This document shows positions 41,552 through 52,099 of a DNA stretch of 64,000 bases, piece after piece; within the stretch, counting starts at the first letter, position 1; each line of letters begins with the position of its first letter. The DNA lies in the NCBI GenBank assembly GCA_017644425.1, contig JAEPLN010000001.1, positions 992,001-1,056,000 of the forward strand. The letters are read 5' to 3'. The stretch is from Prochlorococcus marinus CUG1433 (GTDB lineage Bacteria > Cyanobacteriota > Cyanobacteriia > PCC-6307 > Cyanobiaceae). Below the pieces are notes generated by a model, which was given only the letters and a program-made list of their open reading frames with translations, had not been told where the DNA came from and did no database searches. Both the position numbers and the translations under genes were made by a program.

Positions 41552-41958
41552 TGCCTTCCAAAATTTTTTGCGTAACTAATTTCTATTTTCCAGAAATTAT
41601 CAACTACTGATTCTATTAATTCTGGCCATTCAATAACTAAAATAGCTTGTCTCTGTATTGCCTCTTCTTCTTCTGAAAAAAAAACTTCTTTTGCTGAAGA
41701 AACATTTTCTAACCTGTACAAATCAAGGTGAATGAGTGGAATTTTTCCGGAGTTATAGTGATGCGATAAAGCAAATGAAGGGCTTGTAATGTCATCAGAG
41801 ATTGATAAGCCTTTGGCAATCCCTTGAACAAATGAAGTTTTCCCAGCCCCAATTGGACCCTGTAATAAAACAATTGATTGAGGATTTAATTTGTGTGAGA
41901 GTTTTTTCCCTAAATTTAAAGTCTCTTTTAAATTCTCAACAAACACAAAATTACACAA
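41509..41958 (-). CDS. tsaE: tRNA threonylcarbamoyladenosine synthesis ATPase TsaE
   Basis: P-loop ATPase working with TsaB and TsaD to add threonylcarbamoyl to A37 of ANN-reading tRNAs. The 149 residues carry Walker A LLQGPIGAGKTSFVQG, the SPSFALSHHY switch, LIHLDLYRLE and the VIEWPELIE motif. It is divergent from ahcY (39 bases). Its 3' 43 bases are shared tail-to-tail with the sugar kinase gene, which constrains both reading frames. Confidence 0.95.
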   Translation of the reverse strand: MCNFVFVENLKETLNLGKKLSHKLNPQSIVLLQGPIGAGKTSFVQGIAKGLSISDDITSPSFALSHHYNSGKIPLIHLDLYRLENVSSAKEVFFSEEEEAIQRQAILVIEWPELIESVVDNFWKIEISYAKNFGRHYEIRDPKNLLTFS

Positions 41959-41997
41959 AAATCATATATAGTTTAATAGAAAAAGTATTTATTAGAT

Positions 41998-43416
41998 ATG
42001 GTTATCGCAGATTCAATTAAGACCTCTACACCTAATTACGTTATCGCTGATATCTCTTTATCAGATTTTGGTCGTAAAGAAATTAAAATTGCAGAAACGG
42101 AAATGCCTGGATTAATGGCACTTAGAGATAAATATCAATCTGAAAAGCCACTAAAAGGAGCAAAAATAGCTGGAAGTCTTCATATGACTATTCAAACAGC
42201 GGTCTTAATTGAAACTCTTGTTGATCTTGGTGCTGAAGTAAAATGGGCTTCATGTAATATTTTTTCAACTCAAGATCATGCTGCTGCAGCTATTGCAGAT
42301 CAAGGAATTTCTGTATACGCAAAAAAAGGTGAGACGCTTGATGAATATTGGCAATACACTCACAATATCCTTGATTGGGGTTCAGACTCTCCAAATATGA
42401 TTCTTGATGATGGGGGAGATGCAACTGGCTTATTGATACTCGGTAGTAAAGCAGAAAAAGATTTATCTGTTTTAGATAATCCTGGTAATGAAGAAGAAAT
42501 TGCTTTATTCAATTCTATTAAGTCTAAGTTGGAAAATGACAGTGATTTCTATTCTAGAATTAAGAGTAATATCATCGGTGTCACTGAAGAAACTACAACG
42601 GGAGTTGCAAGACTTTATCAGCTGCAAAAGCAAAATGCTTTACCTTTCCCTGCTATCAACGTTAATGATTCAGTAACTAAGAGTAAATTTGATAATTTAT
42701 ATGGTTGTCGTGAATCTCTAGTTGACAGTATTAAGCGTGCTACTGACGTGATGATTGCTGGGAAGGTTGCTTTAGTTATGGGTTTTGGAGATGTAGGTAA
42801 AGGTTCAGCTCAGTCTCTAAGAGGACTTGGTGCAATTGTAAAAGTTGCTGAAGTCGATCCAATTTGTGCACTTCAAGCGGCTATGGAAGGTTTTAGCGTT
42901 GTTACATTAGACGATGTTGTGGAAGACATAGATATATTTGTTACAGCAACTGGGAACTATCAGGTGATAACAAACGAAAATCTTGTCAAGATGAAAGATG
43001 AGGCCATAGTCTGCAATATCGGCCATTTCGATAATGAAATTGATGTGGCTTCTTTGAAAGATTATCCATGGGAAAATATTAAGCCGCAAGTTGATCACAT
43101 AACTTTACCGAGTGGCAATAAAATAATTCTTTTAGCTGAGGGTAGATTAGTTAACTTGGGTTGTGCTACTGGACATCCAAGTTTTGTTATGAGTAATTCT
43201 TTTACTAATCAAGTACTAGCTCAAATTGAACTTTTCAATAAGTCAGAAAAATATGCTAAGGAGGTTTATGTTTTACCAAAACACTTAGATGAAATGGTAG
43301 CTAGATTACATCTAGATAAAATTGGCGCAAAACTAACAAAATTGACTAAGGAACAAGCTGATTATATTAATGTTTCTGTTGAAGGTCCTTATAAACCAGA
43401 TCTTTATAGATACTAA
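41998..43416 (+). CDS. ahcY: S-adenosylhomocysteine hydrolase
   Basis: Splits S-adenosylhomocysteine into adenosine and homocysteine, removing the inhibitor left by methyltransferases. The 472-residue NAD-dependent enzyme shows [51 protein letters not shown], the NAD-binding [18 protein letters not shown], and the C-terminal KLDxxVA-like [18 protein letters not shown] and PYKPDLYRY. The insertion between about 170 and 200 is the longer type. The 39-base upstream gap is too short for a known SAH riboswitch. Confidence 0.98.
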   Translation: MVIADSIKTSTPNYVIADISLSDFGRKEIKIAETEMPGLMALRDKYQSEKPLKGAKIAGSLHMTIQTAVLIETLVDLGAEVKWASCNIFSTQDHAAAAIADQGISVYAKKGETLDEYWQYTHNILDWGSDSPNMILDDGGDATGLLILGSKAEKDLSVLDNPGNEEEIALFNSIKSKLENDSDFYSRIKSNIIGVTEETTTGVARLYQLQKQNALPFPAINVNDSVTKSKFDNLYGCRESLVDSIKRATDVMIAGKVALVMGFGDVGKGSAQSLRGLGAIVKVAEVDPICALQAAMEGFSVVTLDDVVEDIDIFVTATGNYQVITNENLVKMKDEAIVCNIGHFDNEIDVASLKDYPWENIKPQVDHITLPSGNKIILLAEGRLVNLGCATGHPSFVMSNSFTNQVLAQIELFNKSEKYAKEVYVLPKHLDEMVARLHLDKIGAKLTKLTKEQADYINVSVEGPYKPDLYRY

Positions 43417-43418
43417 GT

Positions 43419-44078
43419 TTGAGTTTAATTTTTGTAAATTTTCTTACTTCAATCCCTGACTATATTAGTTTGGCTGTTGAAAAGAATTCAACAATTGCAT
43501 ACCTCACTATTTGTTTGGCTATGTTTTTAGAAAACATAATACCTCCAATCCCTTCGGAAATAATAATGCCATTGGGAGGGTTTTTTGTTTATCAACAAAA
43601 ATTGAATTTTTATATTTTAGTTTTTTGGGGATTAATTGGAACTATTTTAGGATCATTGCCTTGGTATTATTTAGGTAGATTGGTAAATGAAAAAAGACTT
43701 TCAAATTTTCTAGATAAAAAAGGAAAATATTTAGGAATTTCGTCCAATGATTTAATTAAAAGTAAAAGGTGGTTTGATAAATACGGGGTTTCTTTAGTTT
43801 TTTGGGGCCGATTAGTACCAGGTATAAGAACTTTAATTTCTATTCCCGCAGGCATAGAACTTATGCCATTAAGAAAATTTTTGATTTGGACTACGTTTGG
43901 GAGCTTGATATGGGTAGCACTTCTTACTTATGCAGGGTATTTATTTGGTGAAAATTATCCAATTATTGAAACTTATTTAGATCAAGTTAAATATTTTGTT
44001 AAACCTATTTTAATTTTAATATTCTTATATTTTTTAATAAAGTTTTTTATTAGATTTTTTAAAAAAAATAAAGCTTAG
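43419..44078 (+). CDS. DedA-family membrane protein
   Basis: A 219-residue DedA/VTT-domain protein, a family linked to undecaprenyl-phosphate and phospholipid flipping and to membrane homeostasis. It has about five hydrophobic segments, the family motif ENIIPPIPSEIIMPLGGFF, the central FWGRLVPGIRTLISIPAGIELM (in part) and a basic C-terminus FFIRFFKKNKA. It starts with TTG two bases after the ahcY stop, so it is probably co-expressed. Its end overlaps convergent ssb by four bases. Confidence 0.92.
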   Translation: MSLIFVNFLTSIPDYISLAVEKNSTIAYLTICLAMFLENIIPPIPSEIIMPLGGFFVYQQKLNFYILVFWGLIGTILGSLPWYYLGRLVNEKRLSNFLDKKGKYLGISSNDLIKSKRWFDKYGVSLVFWGRLVPGIRTLISIPAGIELMPLRKFLIWTTFGSLIWVALLTYAGYLFGENYPIIETYLDQVKYFVKPILILIFLYFLIKFFIRFFKKNKA

Positions 44079-44470
44079 AAGGGGATATCGTTAGAGTTAC
44101 TATTGTTAGAATATTGGTTATTTTCAGATTCTTTTCTTGAGCTCAGTAAATTTAATCTATCCACTCTAACAACTGGTTTGTATCTATCTTCTCCAGAATT
44201 TTTATCTTTCCAACTATCAATTTTAAAGCTTCCTGTAATTCCAATTAAAGAACCTTTTTTTACGTAATCTGCTGCTATTTGTGCTTGTTTACCCCATATC
44301 TCTAAATTAAACCAGTCTGGCTCTTCATCTCTGCTTCTTCTATTAACTGCAAGAGTGAAATTAGCTACAATGCTGCCAGATTCAAAATATTTGACATCTG
44401 GTTCTCTACCAGCTCTGCCAACTAAGTTAATAGTGTTAATTTCCATAATTTTTTTTTTTATAATACTCAC
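44075..44470 (-). CDS. ssb: Single-stranded DNA-binding protein
   Basis: OB-fold protein that coats single-stranded DNA at forks and repair sites. The 131 residues show EINTINLVGRAGREPDVKYF (in part), VANFTLAVNRRSR, PDWFNLEIWGKQAQIA and YVKKGSLIGITGSFK. The C-terminus is a short flexible asparagine/serine-rich linker and the conserved tip DIPF, which recruits partner proteins. It is divergent from mreB and overlaps dedA by four bases at its 3' end. Confidence 0.96.
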   Translation of the reverse strand: MSIIKKKIMEINTINLVGRAGREPDVKYFESGSIVANFTLAVNRRSRDEEPDWFNLEIWGKQAQIAADYVKKGSLIGITGSFKIDSWKDKNSGEDRYKPVVRVDRLNLLSSRKESENNQYSNNSNSNDIPF

Positions 44471-44577
44471 ATTTTCAGTTTTTGCTCAAAGTTTTGCGTG
44501 CTATTCATAACTAAAATAGAGATTTGTGAGAGCTTAACAAAAAATAGATATATTATTTATAAAAAAGAATTCTTATC

Positions 44578-45630
44578 GTGATTTTTAACAGATTTAAATT
44601 TTCTAGAGACATTGGCATTGATTTAGGAACGGCCAATACTCTCATACATGTTTCAGGTAAGGGAGTTGTTTTGCAAGAGCCGTCTGTAGTGGCAATGGAT
44701 TTAGAAGAAGGAGTTCCTTTGGCAGTTGGTAAGGAGGCAAAATTAATGCTTGGAAGAACCCCCGGTAATATAAGAGCTGTAAGACCACTAAGAGATGGGG
44801 TTATCGCAGATTTTGATGCGGCAGAGCAAATGATAAAAACATTTATTCAAAAATGTAACGAAGGTAAGGGCTTATTAGCTCCAAGAATAGTTATTGGTAT
44901 TCCAAGCGGAGTTACAAGTGTTGAGCGCAGAGCAGTCAGAGAAGCTGGGTTAGCTGGAGCAAGAGAAGTCCACTTAATCGACGAACCTGTGGCAGCTGCA
45001 ATAGGAGCTTCACTACCAGTAACTGAGCCAATTGGGACTATGATTGTCGATATTGGTGGTGGTACCACCGAGGTTGCAGTATTAAGTCTGGGTGGCACTG
45101 TATTAAGTGAATCAGTTCGAATCGCTGGCGATGAAATCAATGAATCAATTGCTCTATATCTTAAAAAAGTTCACAACTTAGTAGTTGGAGAAAGAACTTC
45201 AGAAGATATTAAGATCAAAATAGGATCTGCATTTCCAGACGATGACTTTGATAAAACTTCCTTGGAGGTTAGAGGTTTGCATCTGTTATCAGGTTTGCCA
45301 AGGTCAGTTACTTTGACATCTGGAGAAATTCGAGAAGCCATGGCTGATCCATTAAGTAAAATAGTTGAAGCTGTTAAAAGAACTTTAGAGAGAACACCCC
45401 CTGAACTCGCTGCAGATATTGTTGATAGAGGTATTATGCTTGCAGGGGGCGGGGCTTTAGTTAGAGGCATTAATGATTTGGTGAGCGATGAAACAGGGAT
45501 ATTTACTCACATAGCAGAGAACCCACTTCTCTGTGTAGTTAATGGTTGTGGAGAGGTCTTGGATGACTTTAAAAAACTAAAAAGAGTTGTTGATACACCT
45601 GACTTTATAAGGAACGCGATAAGAGATTAA
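44578..45630 (+). CDS. mreB: Rod-shape actin homologue MreB
   Basis: Actin-like filament former that organises cell-wall synthesis. The 350 residues carry the nucleotide-binding phosphate 1 motif [15 protein letters not shown], phosphate 2 [16 protein letters not shown], the connect motifs and the adenosine motif [14 protein letters not shown]. The start is GTG. mreC follows after 4 bases and mreD overlaps mreC, a compact mreBCD operon. Divergent from ssb. Confidence 0.97.
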   Translation: MIFNRFKFSRDIGIDLGTANTLIHVSGKGVVLQEPSVVAMDLEEGVPLAVGKEAKLMLGRTPGNIRAVRPLRDGVIADFDAAEQMIKTFIQKCNEGKGLLAPRIVIGIPSGVTSVERRAVREAGLAGAREVHLIDEPVAAAIGASLPVTEPIGTMIVDIGGGTTEVAVLSLGGTVLSESVRIAGDEINESIALYLKKVHNLVVGERTSEDIKIKIGSAFPDDDFDKTSLEVRGLHLLSGLPRSVTLTSGEIREAMADPLSKIVEAVKRTLERTPPELAADIVDRGIMLAGGGALVRGINDLVSDETGIFTHIAENPLLCVVNGCGEVLDDFKKLKRVVDTPDFIRNAIRD

Positions 45631-45634
45631 AACC

Positions 45635-46384
45635 ATGTTTGATATCCGACGAATTTCTAATAGTCGTTGGTGGCACAAAAAGAAAAATTGGACATTGTTA
45701 GTAATTTTTTTATTTTTGATGTTTATACGAATATCAAAAGGTTCACTTTATAAGGATTTTTATTATTTTATTTCAAAACCATTTTGGCCTGGTCCATATC
45801 AAAAAGAAATTATTCTTGAGAGCTTAGATCAAGAATCTCTAATACAATTAAATCTACTAAAAAAAGATAATTTAAGATTGCGGAAAATTTTATTTCTTCA
45901 AGAATCATCTAATAGCGATAATATTTCAGCGGCTGTTATTTCAAGAAAAACGGGTGGTTGGTGGAGACAAATAATATTAAACAAAGGTTCAAAAGATGGA
46001 GTTGAAATTGGAAGTGCTGTTATTGGCCCAGGTGGATTATTAGGAAGAATAAACAGTACTTCTTTTTTTACTTCGTCGGTTACCTTATTGACCTCTCCAG
46101 AAAGTAAAGTAGGGGTATGGCTGGATAGAATACAGATTAGTGGATTACTAATCGGTTCAGGAGATAATTACCCCAGCTTAATACTTTATTCAAAAGATGC
46201 TGATTTAAAGATCGGAGATCTTGTTTCATCTTCCCCTGCTAGTACTTTATTACCTCCAAATATCCCTATTGGTATTGTCCAATCTTTAGACGAGTCATTG
46301 AGATCTAGAAAAACGGCAAAAATATTTCTTTTGGCAAAACCTCAGGTAATAGATTGGGTGCAGATTTTAAAAGTGAAAAGTTAA
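45635..46384 (+). CDS. mreC: Rod-shape protein MreC
   Basis: Bitopic scaffold linking MreB filaments to periplasmic wall synthases. The 249-residue protein has one N-terminal membrane helix (about 19-33, LLVIFLFLMFIRI), a coiled-coil stretch with LNLLKKDNLRLRKILFLQE, and the two-beta-barrel MreC core with VISRKTGGWWRQIILNKGSKDGVEIGSAVI (in part), GPGGLLGRIN and LTSPESKVGVWLDR. It ends in the mreD start (TAATG overlap). Confidence 0.95.
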   Translation: MFDIRRISNSRWWHKKKNWTLLVIFLFLMFIRISKGSLYKDFYYFISKPFWPGPYQKEIILESLDQESLIQLNLLKKDNLRLRKILFLQESSNSDNISAAVISRKTGGWWRQIILNKGSKDGVEIGSAVIGPGGLLGRINSTSFFTSSVTLLTSPESKVGVWLDRIQISGLLIGSGDNYPSLILYSKDADLKIGDLVSSSPASTLLPPNIPIGIVQSLDESLRSRKTAKIFLLAKPQVIDWVQILKVKS

Positions 46385-46923
46385 TGAATAAATTTTTCCA
46401 TAAAAAATTATCAATAATTTTATTAATTTTTATCCCAATTGTTTTTTTATGGCATCCAAATTGGCTTGGATTTTTAGATATCCAGCCGTATTGGCCTTTA
46501 TTTTGGTTATTGCCATGGTCAATGATAAATGGATCAATTAATGGACTAATTTTTGGGTTGTTTTTAGGACTAATTTTAGATTCTTTAACGTTGGATAGTA
46601 ATTTTTCACAAATACCAGGTTTAGTTTTATGTGGAGTTTGGTTTGGAAGAATTAAAATACATAGTAATTTAATAGTAGGTCATTTTAGGTACGGTTTAAT
46701 TTGTTCTATTGGAAGTTTTATATGTGGAACTTTATATTTTTTGCAGATTTTGTTTAAACATTTTTCAAGTAGTGCTTTTTTACTATTTTTTCCTAGTATG
46801 CAAAATATTCTAGCTGAAGTATTTCTGACAGGTTTTTTTGCTCCTTTAATTTGTTCACAACTTTTGAGAATATTTAAATCTTCTGAGGCTTTAAAAACAA
46901 TAATAAATTTTGGAAAGAAGTAA
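46384..46923 (+). CDS. mreD: Rod-shape protein MreD
   Basis: Multi-pass partner of MreC in the elongasome. I place the start at ATG 46384, overlapping the mreC stop by one base; a TTG ten codons upstream is possible but would lie inside mreC. The 179 residues are very hydrophobic with about five helices, for example LSIILLIFIPIVFLW, the conserved MreD-type WLLPWSMINGSINGLIFGLFLGLILD (in part) and the C-terminal LFFPSMQNILAEVFLTGFFA. The sequence is divergent, as usual for MreD. Confidence 0.88.
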   Translation: MNKFFHKKLSIILLIFIPIVFLWHPNWLGFLDIQPYWPLFWLLPWSMINGSINGLIFGLFLGLILDSLTLDSNFSQIPGLVLCGVWFGRIKIHSNLIVGHFRYGLICSIGSFICGTLYFLQILFKHFSSSAFLLFFPSMQNILAEVFLTGFFAPLICSQLLRIFKSSEALKTIINFGKK

Positions 46924-47002
46924 AAGGTTTAAAAAATATATTTATTTTTTAACTATTAAAACTTTTTATAATCTTTTGAATATCCCTTAGAGGGTTCATA
47001 AT

Positions 47003-47030
47003 GTTATATTTTTAATTGTTAGAATATAAC
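47003..47030. promoter_or_regulatory. Inverted repeat upstream of rpaB
   Basis: GTTATATT and AATATAAC form a perfect 8-base inverted repeat separated by 12 bases, within the 157-base gap between mreD and rpaB and 51 bases before the rpaB start. It could be an operator or a short hairpin in the leader. Confidence 0.35.
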
Positions 47031-47080
47031 TTCAATGCAATAGTTCTTTGCTTTGAAATATCGGGAAATCTTTTTTAACT

Positions 47081-47827
47081 ATGTCAAAAGCAAGAATTTT
47101 AGTTGTTGATGATGAGCCAGCAGTTCTTAAGGTGTTAGTTACAAGACTTCAACTAGCAGGATATCAAGTTTTTTCTGCAACTAATGGTGAAGAAGCTCTT
47201 GAATCTTTTCACAGAGATTCTCCAGACTTGATAGTTCTTGATGTTATGCTCCCGAAAATGGATGGATTTGCAGTATGCCGCAGAATTAGGGCCGAGTCCG
47301 TAGTACCAATAATATTCCTAACTGCTTTAGAAGCGATTTCAGAAAGAGTCGCAGGATTGGACTTAGGAGCAGATGATTACTTATCAAAACCATTTAGCCC
47401 GAAAGAGTTAGAGGCTAGGATTGCTACTATTTTGAGAAGAATGGGCCCCACTGTATCTGTTACCGAAACGAAAGAGGTTCCATCTGGTAAAGGAGTGATG
47501 AAATTTGGAAGTTTAGTTGTTGATACTAATAGAAGACAAGTTTCTAGAGCCGGGGAAAGAATAAGCCTTACTTATACTGAATTTAGTCTTCTGGAGTTAT
47601 TGTTTGACGAGCCAGGTAAAGTCGTTCCTAGAGCTGAAATTTTAGAACAGTTATGGGGTTATCCGCCTAGGAGAGCAGCAGATTTAAGAGTTGTGGATGT
47701 ATATGTAGCGAGATTAAGAGGTAAATTAGAACCGGATCCAAGAAATCCAGAGTTAATATTAACTGTTAGAGGGATTGGTTATGCATCACAAAGAGTCGGA
47801 GAAACAGCAACATCTTTGGCAAGTTGA
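47081..47827 (+). CDS. rpaB: OmpR-family response regulator RpaB (Ycf27)
   Basis: DNA-binding response regulator that controls photosystem and high-light genes through HLR1 sites and is usually phosphorylated by the histidine kinase NblS. The 248-residue protein has the receiver domain with Asp10-Asp11, phospho-acceptor Asp54 in IVLDVMLPKMDG, Thr in FLTAL and Lys in YLSKPF. The C-terminal winged helix includes ISLTYTEFSLLELLFDEPGKVVPR (in part) and VDVYVARLRGKLEPDP. The kinase gene is not adjacent. It stands alone after mreBCD. Confidence 0.95.
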   Translation: MSKARILVVDDEPAVLKVLVTRLQLAGYQVFSATNGEEALESFHRDSPDLIVLDVMLPKMDGFAVCRRIRAESVVPIIFLTALEAISERVAGLDLGADDYLSKPFSPKELEARIATILRRMGPTVSVTETKEVPSGKGVMKFGSLVVDTNRRQVSRAGERISLTYTEFSLLELLFDEPGKVVPRAEILEQLWGYPPRRAADLRVVDVYVARLRGKLEPDPRNPELILTVRGIGYASQRVGETATSLAS

Positions 47828-47876
47828 TACTTAGTCTGATACTTTTATTAAATAAAACAAACATTTAGAGTAAATT

Positions 47877-49388
47877 TTGTCGGAAATCAGAGAAGCTCGC
47901 TTACAAAAAGCTAATTCACTAGTTAATAAAGGATTTGCTTCTTACGCAGAAAGTTTTAAAATTTCTCATACTACAAAATTCCTTATTCAAAAATTTGATT
48001 ATTTAGAAAATGGTCAAGAGGAAAACTTTAGTGTTTCTCTTGCGGGTAGAGTAATGGCAAAAAGGGTAATGGGAAAAATTGCCTTTTTTACAATAAGAGA
48101 CCAAGAAGGCCAGATTCAGCTTTATTTAGATAAAAAGATTCTTAATGTTAATTTAGAAAACCAAAAATTACTTTCTTTTGAAGATATTAAGGAGATAGTA
48201 GATATTGGAGACTGGATAGGTATCTATGGAACTATCAAAAAAACTAATAAAGGTGAGCTTTCAATTAAAGTAGAAAAATGGGAAATGTTATCTAAATCAT
48301 TACAGCCTCTTCCAGATAAATGGCATGGATTGACCGATATTGAGAAAAGATATAGACAGAGATATTTAGATTTAATAGTTAACCCTCATTCGAAAAATGT
48401 ATTTAAAACAAGAGCAAAATCTATAAGTTTTATTAGACAATGGTTAGATAAAAGAAATTTTCTAGAGATAGAAACTCCAATTCTTCAATCTGAAGCTGGA
48501 GGTGCTGAAGCAAGACCATTTATTACTCATCACAATGCATTAGATATTCCCCTTTATCTGAGAATAGCTACGGAATTACATTTAAAACGAATGGTTGTGG
48601 GAGGATTTGAGAAAGTTTATGAATTGGGAAGAATCTTCCGTAATGAAGGGACAAGTACAAGGCATAATCCAGAATTTACCTCAGTTGAAATTTATCAAGC
48701 TTTTTCTAATTATGTCGATATGATGGATTTAACAGAGGAATTGATCAAAGCAATCGTAGCTGATGCATGCGGTTCTTTGGTCATAAATTATCAAAATAAG
48801 GAACTTGATTTTGCTAAACCTTGGTTAAGAGTATCCATGAAAGATGTAGTCAAGCAATATACAGGAATTGATTTTGATTCTTTCAGTGGAGACTTGCAAG
48901 CAGCAAAACAAGCAGTTAAAAGTATAAATATTGAATTTTCTTCTAAAGTTAATACTATGGGAAGACTTTTAAATGAGGTCTTCGAGCAAAAAGTAGAGTC
49001 AGAGCTAATACAACCCACTTTTGTTATCGATTATCCTGTTGAAATTTCTCCTTTAGCTAGGCCTCATCTTGATAATAAAGATATGGTTCAGAGGTTCGAA
49101 TTATTCATTTTTGGACGAGAGTTAGCAAATGCTTTTAGTGAATTGATAGATCCAGTAGATCAAAGAGAGAGAATGCAATTACAGCAATCCCTTAGAGATG
49201 AAGGAGATCTAGAAGCTCATTGTATTGATGATGATTTTTTAAATGCTTTAGAGATCGGGATGCCTCCTACCGGGGGATTAGGCATAGGTATTGATAGACT
49301 AATTATGCTAATTACTGATAGTCCCTCAATTAGAGATGTAATCCCCTTTCCATTGTTAAAACCAGAAATAACTCCTAATAAAAATTAA
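47877..49388 (+). CDS. lysS: Lysyl-tRNA synthetase (class II)
   Basis: Charges tRNA-Lys. The 503-residue protein has the N-terminal OB-fold anticodon-binding domain ([20 protein letters not shown], in the 50-150 range) and the class II catalytic core: motif 1 [17 protein letters not shown], motif 2 [20 protein letters not shown] and motif 3 [13 protein letters not shown]. The start is TTG at 47877; the alternative would lose conserved N-terminal residues. It follows rpaB by 49 bases. Confidence 0.97.
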   Translation: MSEIREARLQKANSLVNKGFASYAESFKISHTTKFLIQKFDYLENGQEENFSVSLAGRVMAKRVMGKIAFFTIRDQEGQIQLYLDKKILNVNLENQKLLSFEDIKEIVDIGDWIGIYGTIKKTNKGELSIKVEKWEMLSKSLQPLPDKWHGLTDIEKRYRQRYLDLIVNPHSKNVFKTRAKSISFIRQWLDKRNFLEIETPILQSEAGGAEARPFITHHNALDIPLYLRIATELHLKRMVVGGFEKVYELGRIFRNEGTSTRHNPEFTSVEIYQAFSNYVDMMDLTEELIKAIVADACGSLVINYQNKELDFAKPWLRVSMKDVVKQYTGIDFDSFSGDLQAAKQAVKSINIEFSSKVNTMGRLLNEVFEQKVESELIQPTFVIDYPVEISPLARPHLDNKDMVQRFELFIFGRELANAFSELIDPVDQRERMQLQQSLRDEGDLEAHCIDDDFLNALEIGMPPTGGLGIGIDRLIMLITDSPSIRDVIPFPLLKPEITPNKN

Positions 49389-49443
49389 AAATTTACCTTG
49401 AATGAAGTAAAATAATTAGATTAACCCAATACGAAAATTTTAA

Positions 49444-49692
49444 ATGAGTGGTGAACGTGTTGGTTTCCGTTTTAAACATGCGGATGCAGTAGTAAAAAGA
49501 AATCCTCAAGGCCGGTCAAGGAGAGGATGGGTTATTGAACCGGTAGAGCAAACTACGAGCAGGGGCACAAAAATGCCTGCCTATAAAATTCGCTGGAGAG
49601 ATAGTGAGAGACCAGAGACTGTCTTGCAGCATATGTTAATTGCAGATCCCGATCCTTCCCCTCCCCCAAGTTCAGTTATTTTAGATTCATAG
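49444..49692 (+). CDS. Small conserved cyanobacterial protein, function unknown
   Basis: An 82-residue protein with a clear ATG start and a strongly coding composition. The N-terminal half is basic and glycine/arginine-rich (VGFRFKHADAVVKRNPQGRS), then VIEPVEQTTSRGTKMPAYKIRWRD with an SH3-like strand rhythm, and an acidic proline-rich end (IADPDPSPPPSS). I recognise it only as a picocyanobacterial-type conserved hypothetical. It lies between lysS and smpB, both translation genes. Confidence 0.75.
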   Translation: MSGERVGFRFKHADAVVKRNPQGRSRRGWVIEPVEQTTSRGTKMPAYKIRWRDSERPETVLQHMLIADPDPSPPPSSVILDS

Positions 49693-49715
49693 TCTCAACA
49701 AAGATTTAAAGTTTT

Positions 49716-50210
49716 TTATCGTTTTAGAGCAGAGTTTATTTCTTTTTTTAAGTCTTTTTGTTTTTCTGATTGTCTTTTGTCATGTATTTTTTTGCCTTTA
49801 CCAACTCCAATAGTGAGCTTTATCCATGACCCTTTTAAATAGAGAGATAAAGGAACGATCGTCATTCCTTTTTTTTCAGTATTCGATCTAAGTTTTATTA
49901 TTTCTTTTTTATGTAAAAGCAACTTTCTATTTCTTAATGGATCATGATTAAAAAAAGATCCCACATTTTTGTGTGGTGAAATGTGAACATTTAATAATAA
50001 AATCTCTCCATCTCTGAATGAACAGTACCCATCTCTCAAATTTGCTTTTCCGTTTCTAATAGACTTTACTTCAGTTCCTAAAAGTTCAATTCCAGCTTCG
50101 ATTGTTTCAGATATTGTATATTGAAATTTTGCATATCTATTTTCAGCAAGACGTTTAAAATTATTTTCTTTTTTAGTATTTTTTTGAACTTTATTTGAAT
50201 TTTTTGCCAT
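49716..50210 (-). CDS. smpB: SsrA-binding protein SmpB
   Basis: Partner of tmRNA in rescue of stalled ribosomes. The 164 residues begin with a basic low-complexity extension, then show [22 protein letters not shown], the core [20 protein letters not shown], and the basic C-terminal tail with [20 protein letters not shown] that reaches the decoding centre. The partner ssrA gene is not seen in the window. It is divergent from ruvB by 52 bases. Confidence 0.96.
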   Translation of the reverse strand: MAKNSNKVQKNTKKENNFKRLAENRYAKFQYTISETIEAGIELLGTEVKSIRNGKANLRDGYCSFRDGEILLLNVHISPHKNVGSFFNHDPLRNRKLLLHKKEIIKLRSNTEKKGMTIVPLSLYLKGSWIKLTIGVGKGKKIHDKRQSEKQKDLKKEINSALKR

Positions 50211-50262
50211 TTTAGTTGTAAAAAATCTTTCTACTCAGAACAATTGCAATTAACCTTTCATT

Positions 50263-51321
50263 ATGGCAATAATTTCTTCCAATATAGACGATAACGACTT
50301 TTCTCTTAGTAAAAAAGAAATTAGGCTAGTTGATTCAAAAATCATTCCTGAAGAAAAAAGAAATAATAATTTTAACTTAGCTAGGCCTACTTCTTTTAAA
50401 GATTTTATTGGGCAAGAACAACTCAAGTCTTCATTAAGAATCGCTATAGATGCTTCAATTTATAGAAAAGAACCTTTGGAACATACTCTTTTATATGGAC
50501 AGCCAGGTTTAGGTAAGACGACCTTAGCTTTTTTGATAGCTCATGAAATGAATACAAGATGTAGGGTAGCTTCGGCACCCGCACTTGAAAGACCAAGGGA
50601 TATTGTTGGACTTCTGCTTGGATTGAAGGAAGGTGAAGTTTTATTTATTGATGAAATTCATCGCTTGAATAGGTTAACTGAAGAGTTGTTATATTCTGCA
50701 ATGGAAGATTTTAGACTAGATTTAACTATAGGAGCTAATAGAGGAGCACGGTGCAGAACAATTAATCTTCCCAGGTTTACTCTGATTGGTGCGACAACTA
50801 AATTAGCCGCAATTAGTGCTCCCCTAAGAGATAGATTTGGTATATCTCAGAAAATTGAATTTTATACATCTGATGAATTAAAACAAATTATTATTAATTT
50901 CTCTAAATTAATAAACCTTAATTTAGATGATGAAGCATCTTACAATTTAGCAAAGATATCCAGAGGGACTCCAAGAATCGCTTTGCGATTGTTAAAACGC
51001 GTTAGAGATTATGCTCAAGTTGTTAAAAAAACTAAAGTTATTTCTTTTAATTTAATCAAAAAGGCTTTATATTCCAACCAAATAGATGAAAAGGGATTAG
51101 ATTCGTTTGATAGAAAATATTTATCTTTTCTAAATCAGAACAATAATATTCCTACTGGCCTTGATTCAATTGCAGCTGGACTGGGAGAAGATTCTTCAAT
51201 GTTAGAATTTGTAGTTGAGCCATATTTAATCAAAATTGGCTTTCTCATTAGAACTCCTCGAGGAAGATTGCTTACTGGTTTAGGGAAAAAGTACATTGAA
51301 TCAACAAATGAAAACTTTTAA
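50263..51321 (+). CDS. ruvB: Holliday junction branch-migration ATPase RuvB
   Basis: Hexameric AAA+ motor that drives branch migration with RuvA. The 352 residues show [16 protein letters not shown], Walker [19 protein letters not shown], Walker [13 protein letters not shown], the sensor motifs [18 protein letters not shown] and the C-terminal winged helix [24 protein letters not shown] (in part) and [11 protein letters not shown]. The N-terminal 40 residues form a charged extension. The 3' end overlaps the next gene. Confidence 0.97.
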   Translation: MAIISSNIDDNDFSLSKKEIRLVDSKIIPEEKRNNNFNLARPTSFKDFIGQEQLKSSLRIAIDASIYRKEPLEHTLLYGQPGLGKTTLAFLIAHEMNTRCRVASAPALERPRDIVGLLLGLKEGEVLFIDEIHRLNRLTEELLYSAMEDFRLDLTIGANRGARCRTINLPRFTLIGATTKLAAISAPLRDRFGISQKIEFYTSDELKQIIINFSKLINLNLDDEASYNLAKISRGTPRIALRLLKRVRDYAQVVKKTKVISFNLIKKALYSNQIDEKGLDSFDRKYLSFLNQNNNIPTGLDSIAAGLGEDSSMLEFVVEPYLIKIGFLIRTPRGRLLTGLGKKYIESTNENF

Positions 51322-52096
51322 AAATTTTAAGATTTGTTTTTTATTCATTTTTGTTTTTGTCAATATTTTTTATGTAGCACCATGCTTTTCATTATCTTTG
51401 AGGGAAGATTTATTCAAACATGCATTAGATTTAAGTTCAGTTGGAAAATTCAATCTCGCTTTAGAAGAATGGAATCACTATCTTGATTCTTATCCTGATG
51501 ACGCTGCAGGTTTGAGTAATAGAGGTAATGTAAGACTTGTCATTGGAGATGCACAGGGATCAATAGATGACCAAAATAAGGCAATAAGTTTAAACCCAAA
51601 TGAAATAGACCCTTACATAAATAGAGGTATAGCCGAGGAGGCATTGGGACTATGGTCTGAAGCGAAAAAAGATTATATGTTTGTTATTTCTCAAGATAGC
51701 AAAAATTTTTCTGCATTATATAATTTGGCTAATGTTGAAGGCTCTACATCACATTGGGAAAAAGCAAGAGATTTATTTTCAAAAGCTGCTTTATATAATC
51801 CAGGATTTGCCATGGCAAGATCAAGTATGGCTTTGGCAGATCTCCAGTTGGGAAATATTGATAAATCCGAAAAAGAATTAAAAAAACTAATTAGACGTTA
51901 TCCGACCTTTGTCGATGCTCGGGCAGCTTTGACAGCTTTGAATTGGTCCAAAGGTGAATACGGTATAGCAGAAAGTAATTGGATATCAGTAACTGAATTA
52001 GATCCTAGGTATAGTGATGAGGAATGGTTAAAAAAAATTAGAAGATGGCCTCCTAAACCAGTTAAAGATTTAATGAACTTTGTCGATTTAAAATAA
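51308..52096 (+). CDS. Exported TPR-repeat protein
   Basis: I start this gene at ATG 51308 (262 residues), 14 bases inside the end of ruvB, because a signal peptide then begins at once ([22 protein letters not shown]). An earlier TTG at 51296 is possible. Five or six TPR units follow from about residue 40: [59 protein letters not shown] and [20 protein letters not shown]. It is probably a periplasmic or lumenal scaffold of unknown partner. It overlaps ruvB and precedes an M20 peptidase by 3 bases. Confidence 0.88.
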   Translation: MKTFKNFKICFLFIFVFVNIFYVAPCFSLSLREDLFKHALDLSSVGKFNLALEEWNHYLDSYPDDAAGLSNRGNVRLVIGDAQGSIDDQNKAISLNPNEIDPYINRGIAEEALGLWSEAKKDYMFVISQDSKNFSALYNLANVEGSTSHWEKARDLFSKAALYNPGFAMARSSMALADLQLGNIDKSEKELKKLIRRYPTFVDARAALTALNWSKGEYGIAESNWISVTELDPRYSDEEWLKKIRRWPPKPVKDLMNFVDLK

Positions 52097-52099
52097 GTA

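Noticed and set aside
41959-41997. SAH riboswitch before ahcY
   Set aside because: Only 39 bases separate the tsaE and ahcY starts, with no conserved SAH-aptamer block.
44847-45470. Antisense open frames of 97 and 99 codons over mreB
   Set aside because: They are shadows of mreB codon bias; the translations are Ser/Pro/Ala-rich and lack any motif, start context or relative spacing.
46354-46383. Upstream TTG start for mreD
   Set aside because: It would add ten residues encoded inside mreC; the ATG overlapping the mreC stop is the standard coupled start.
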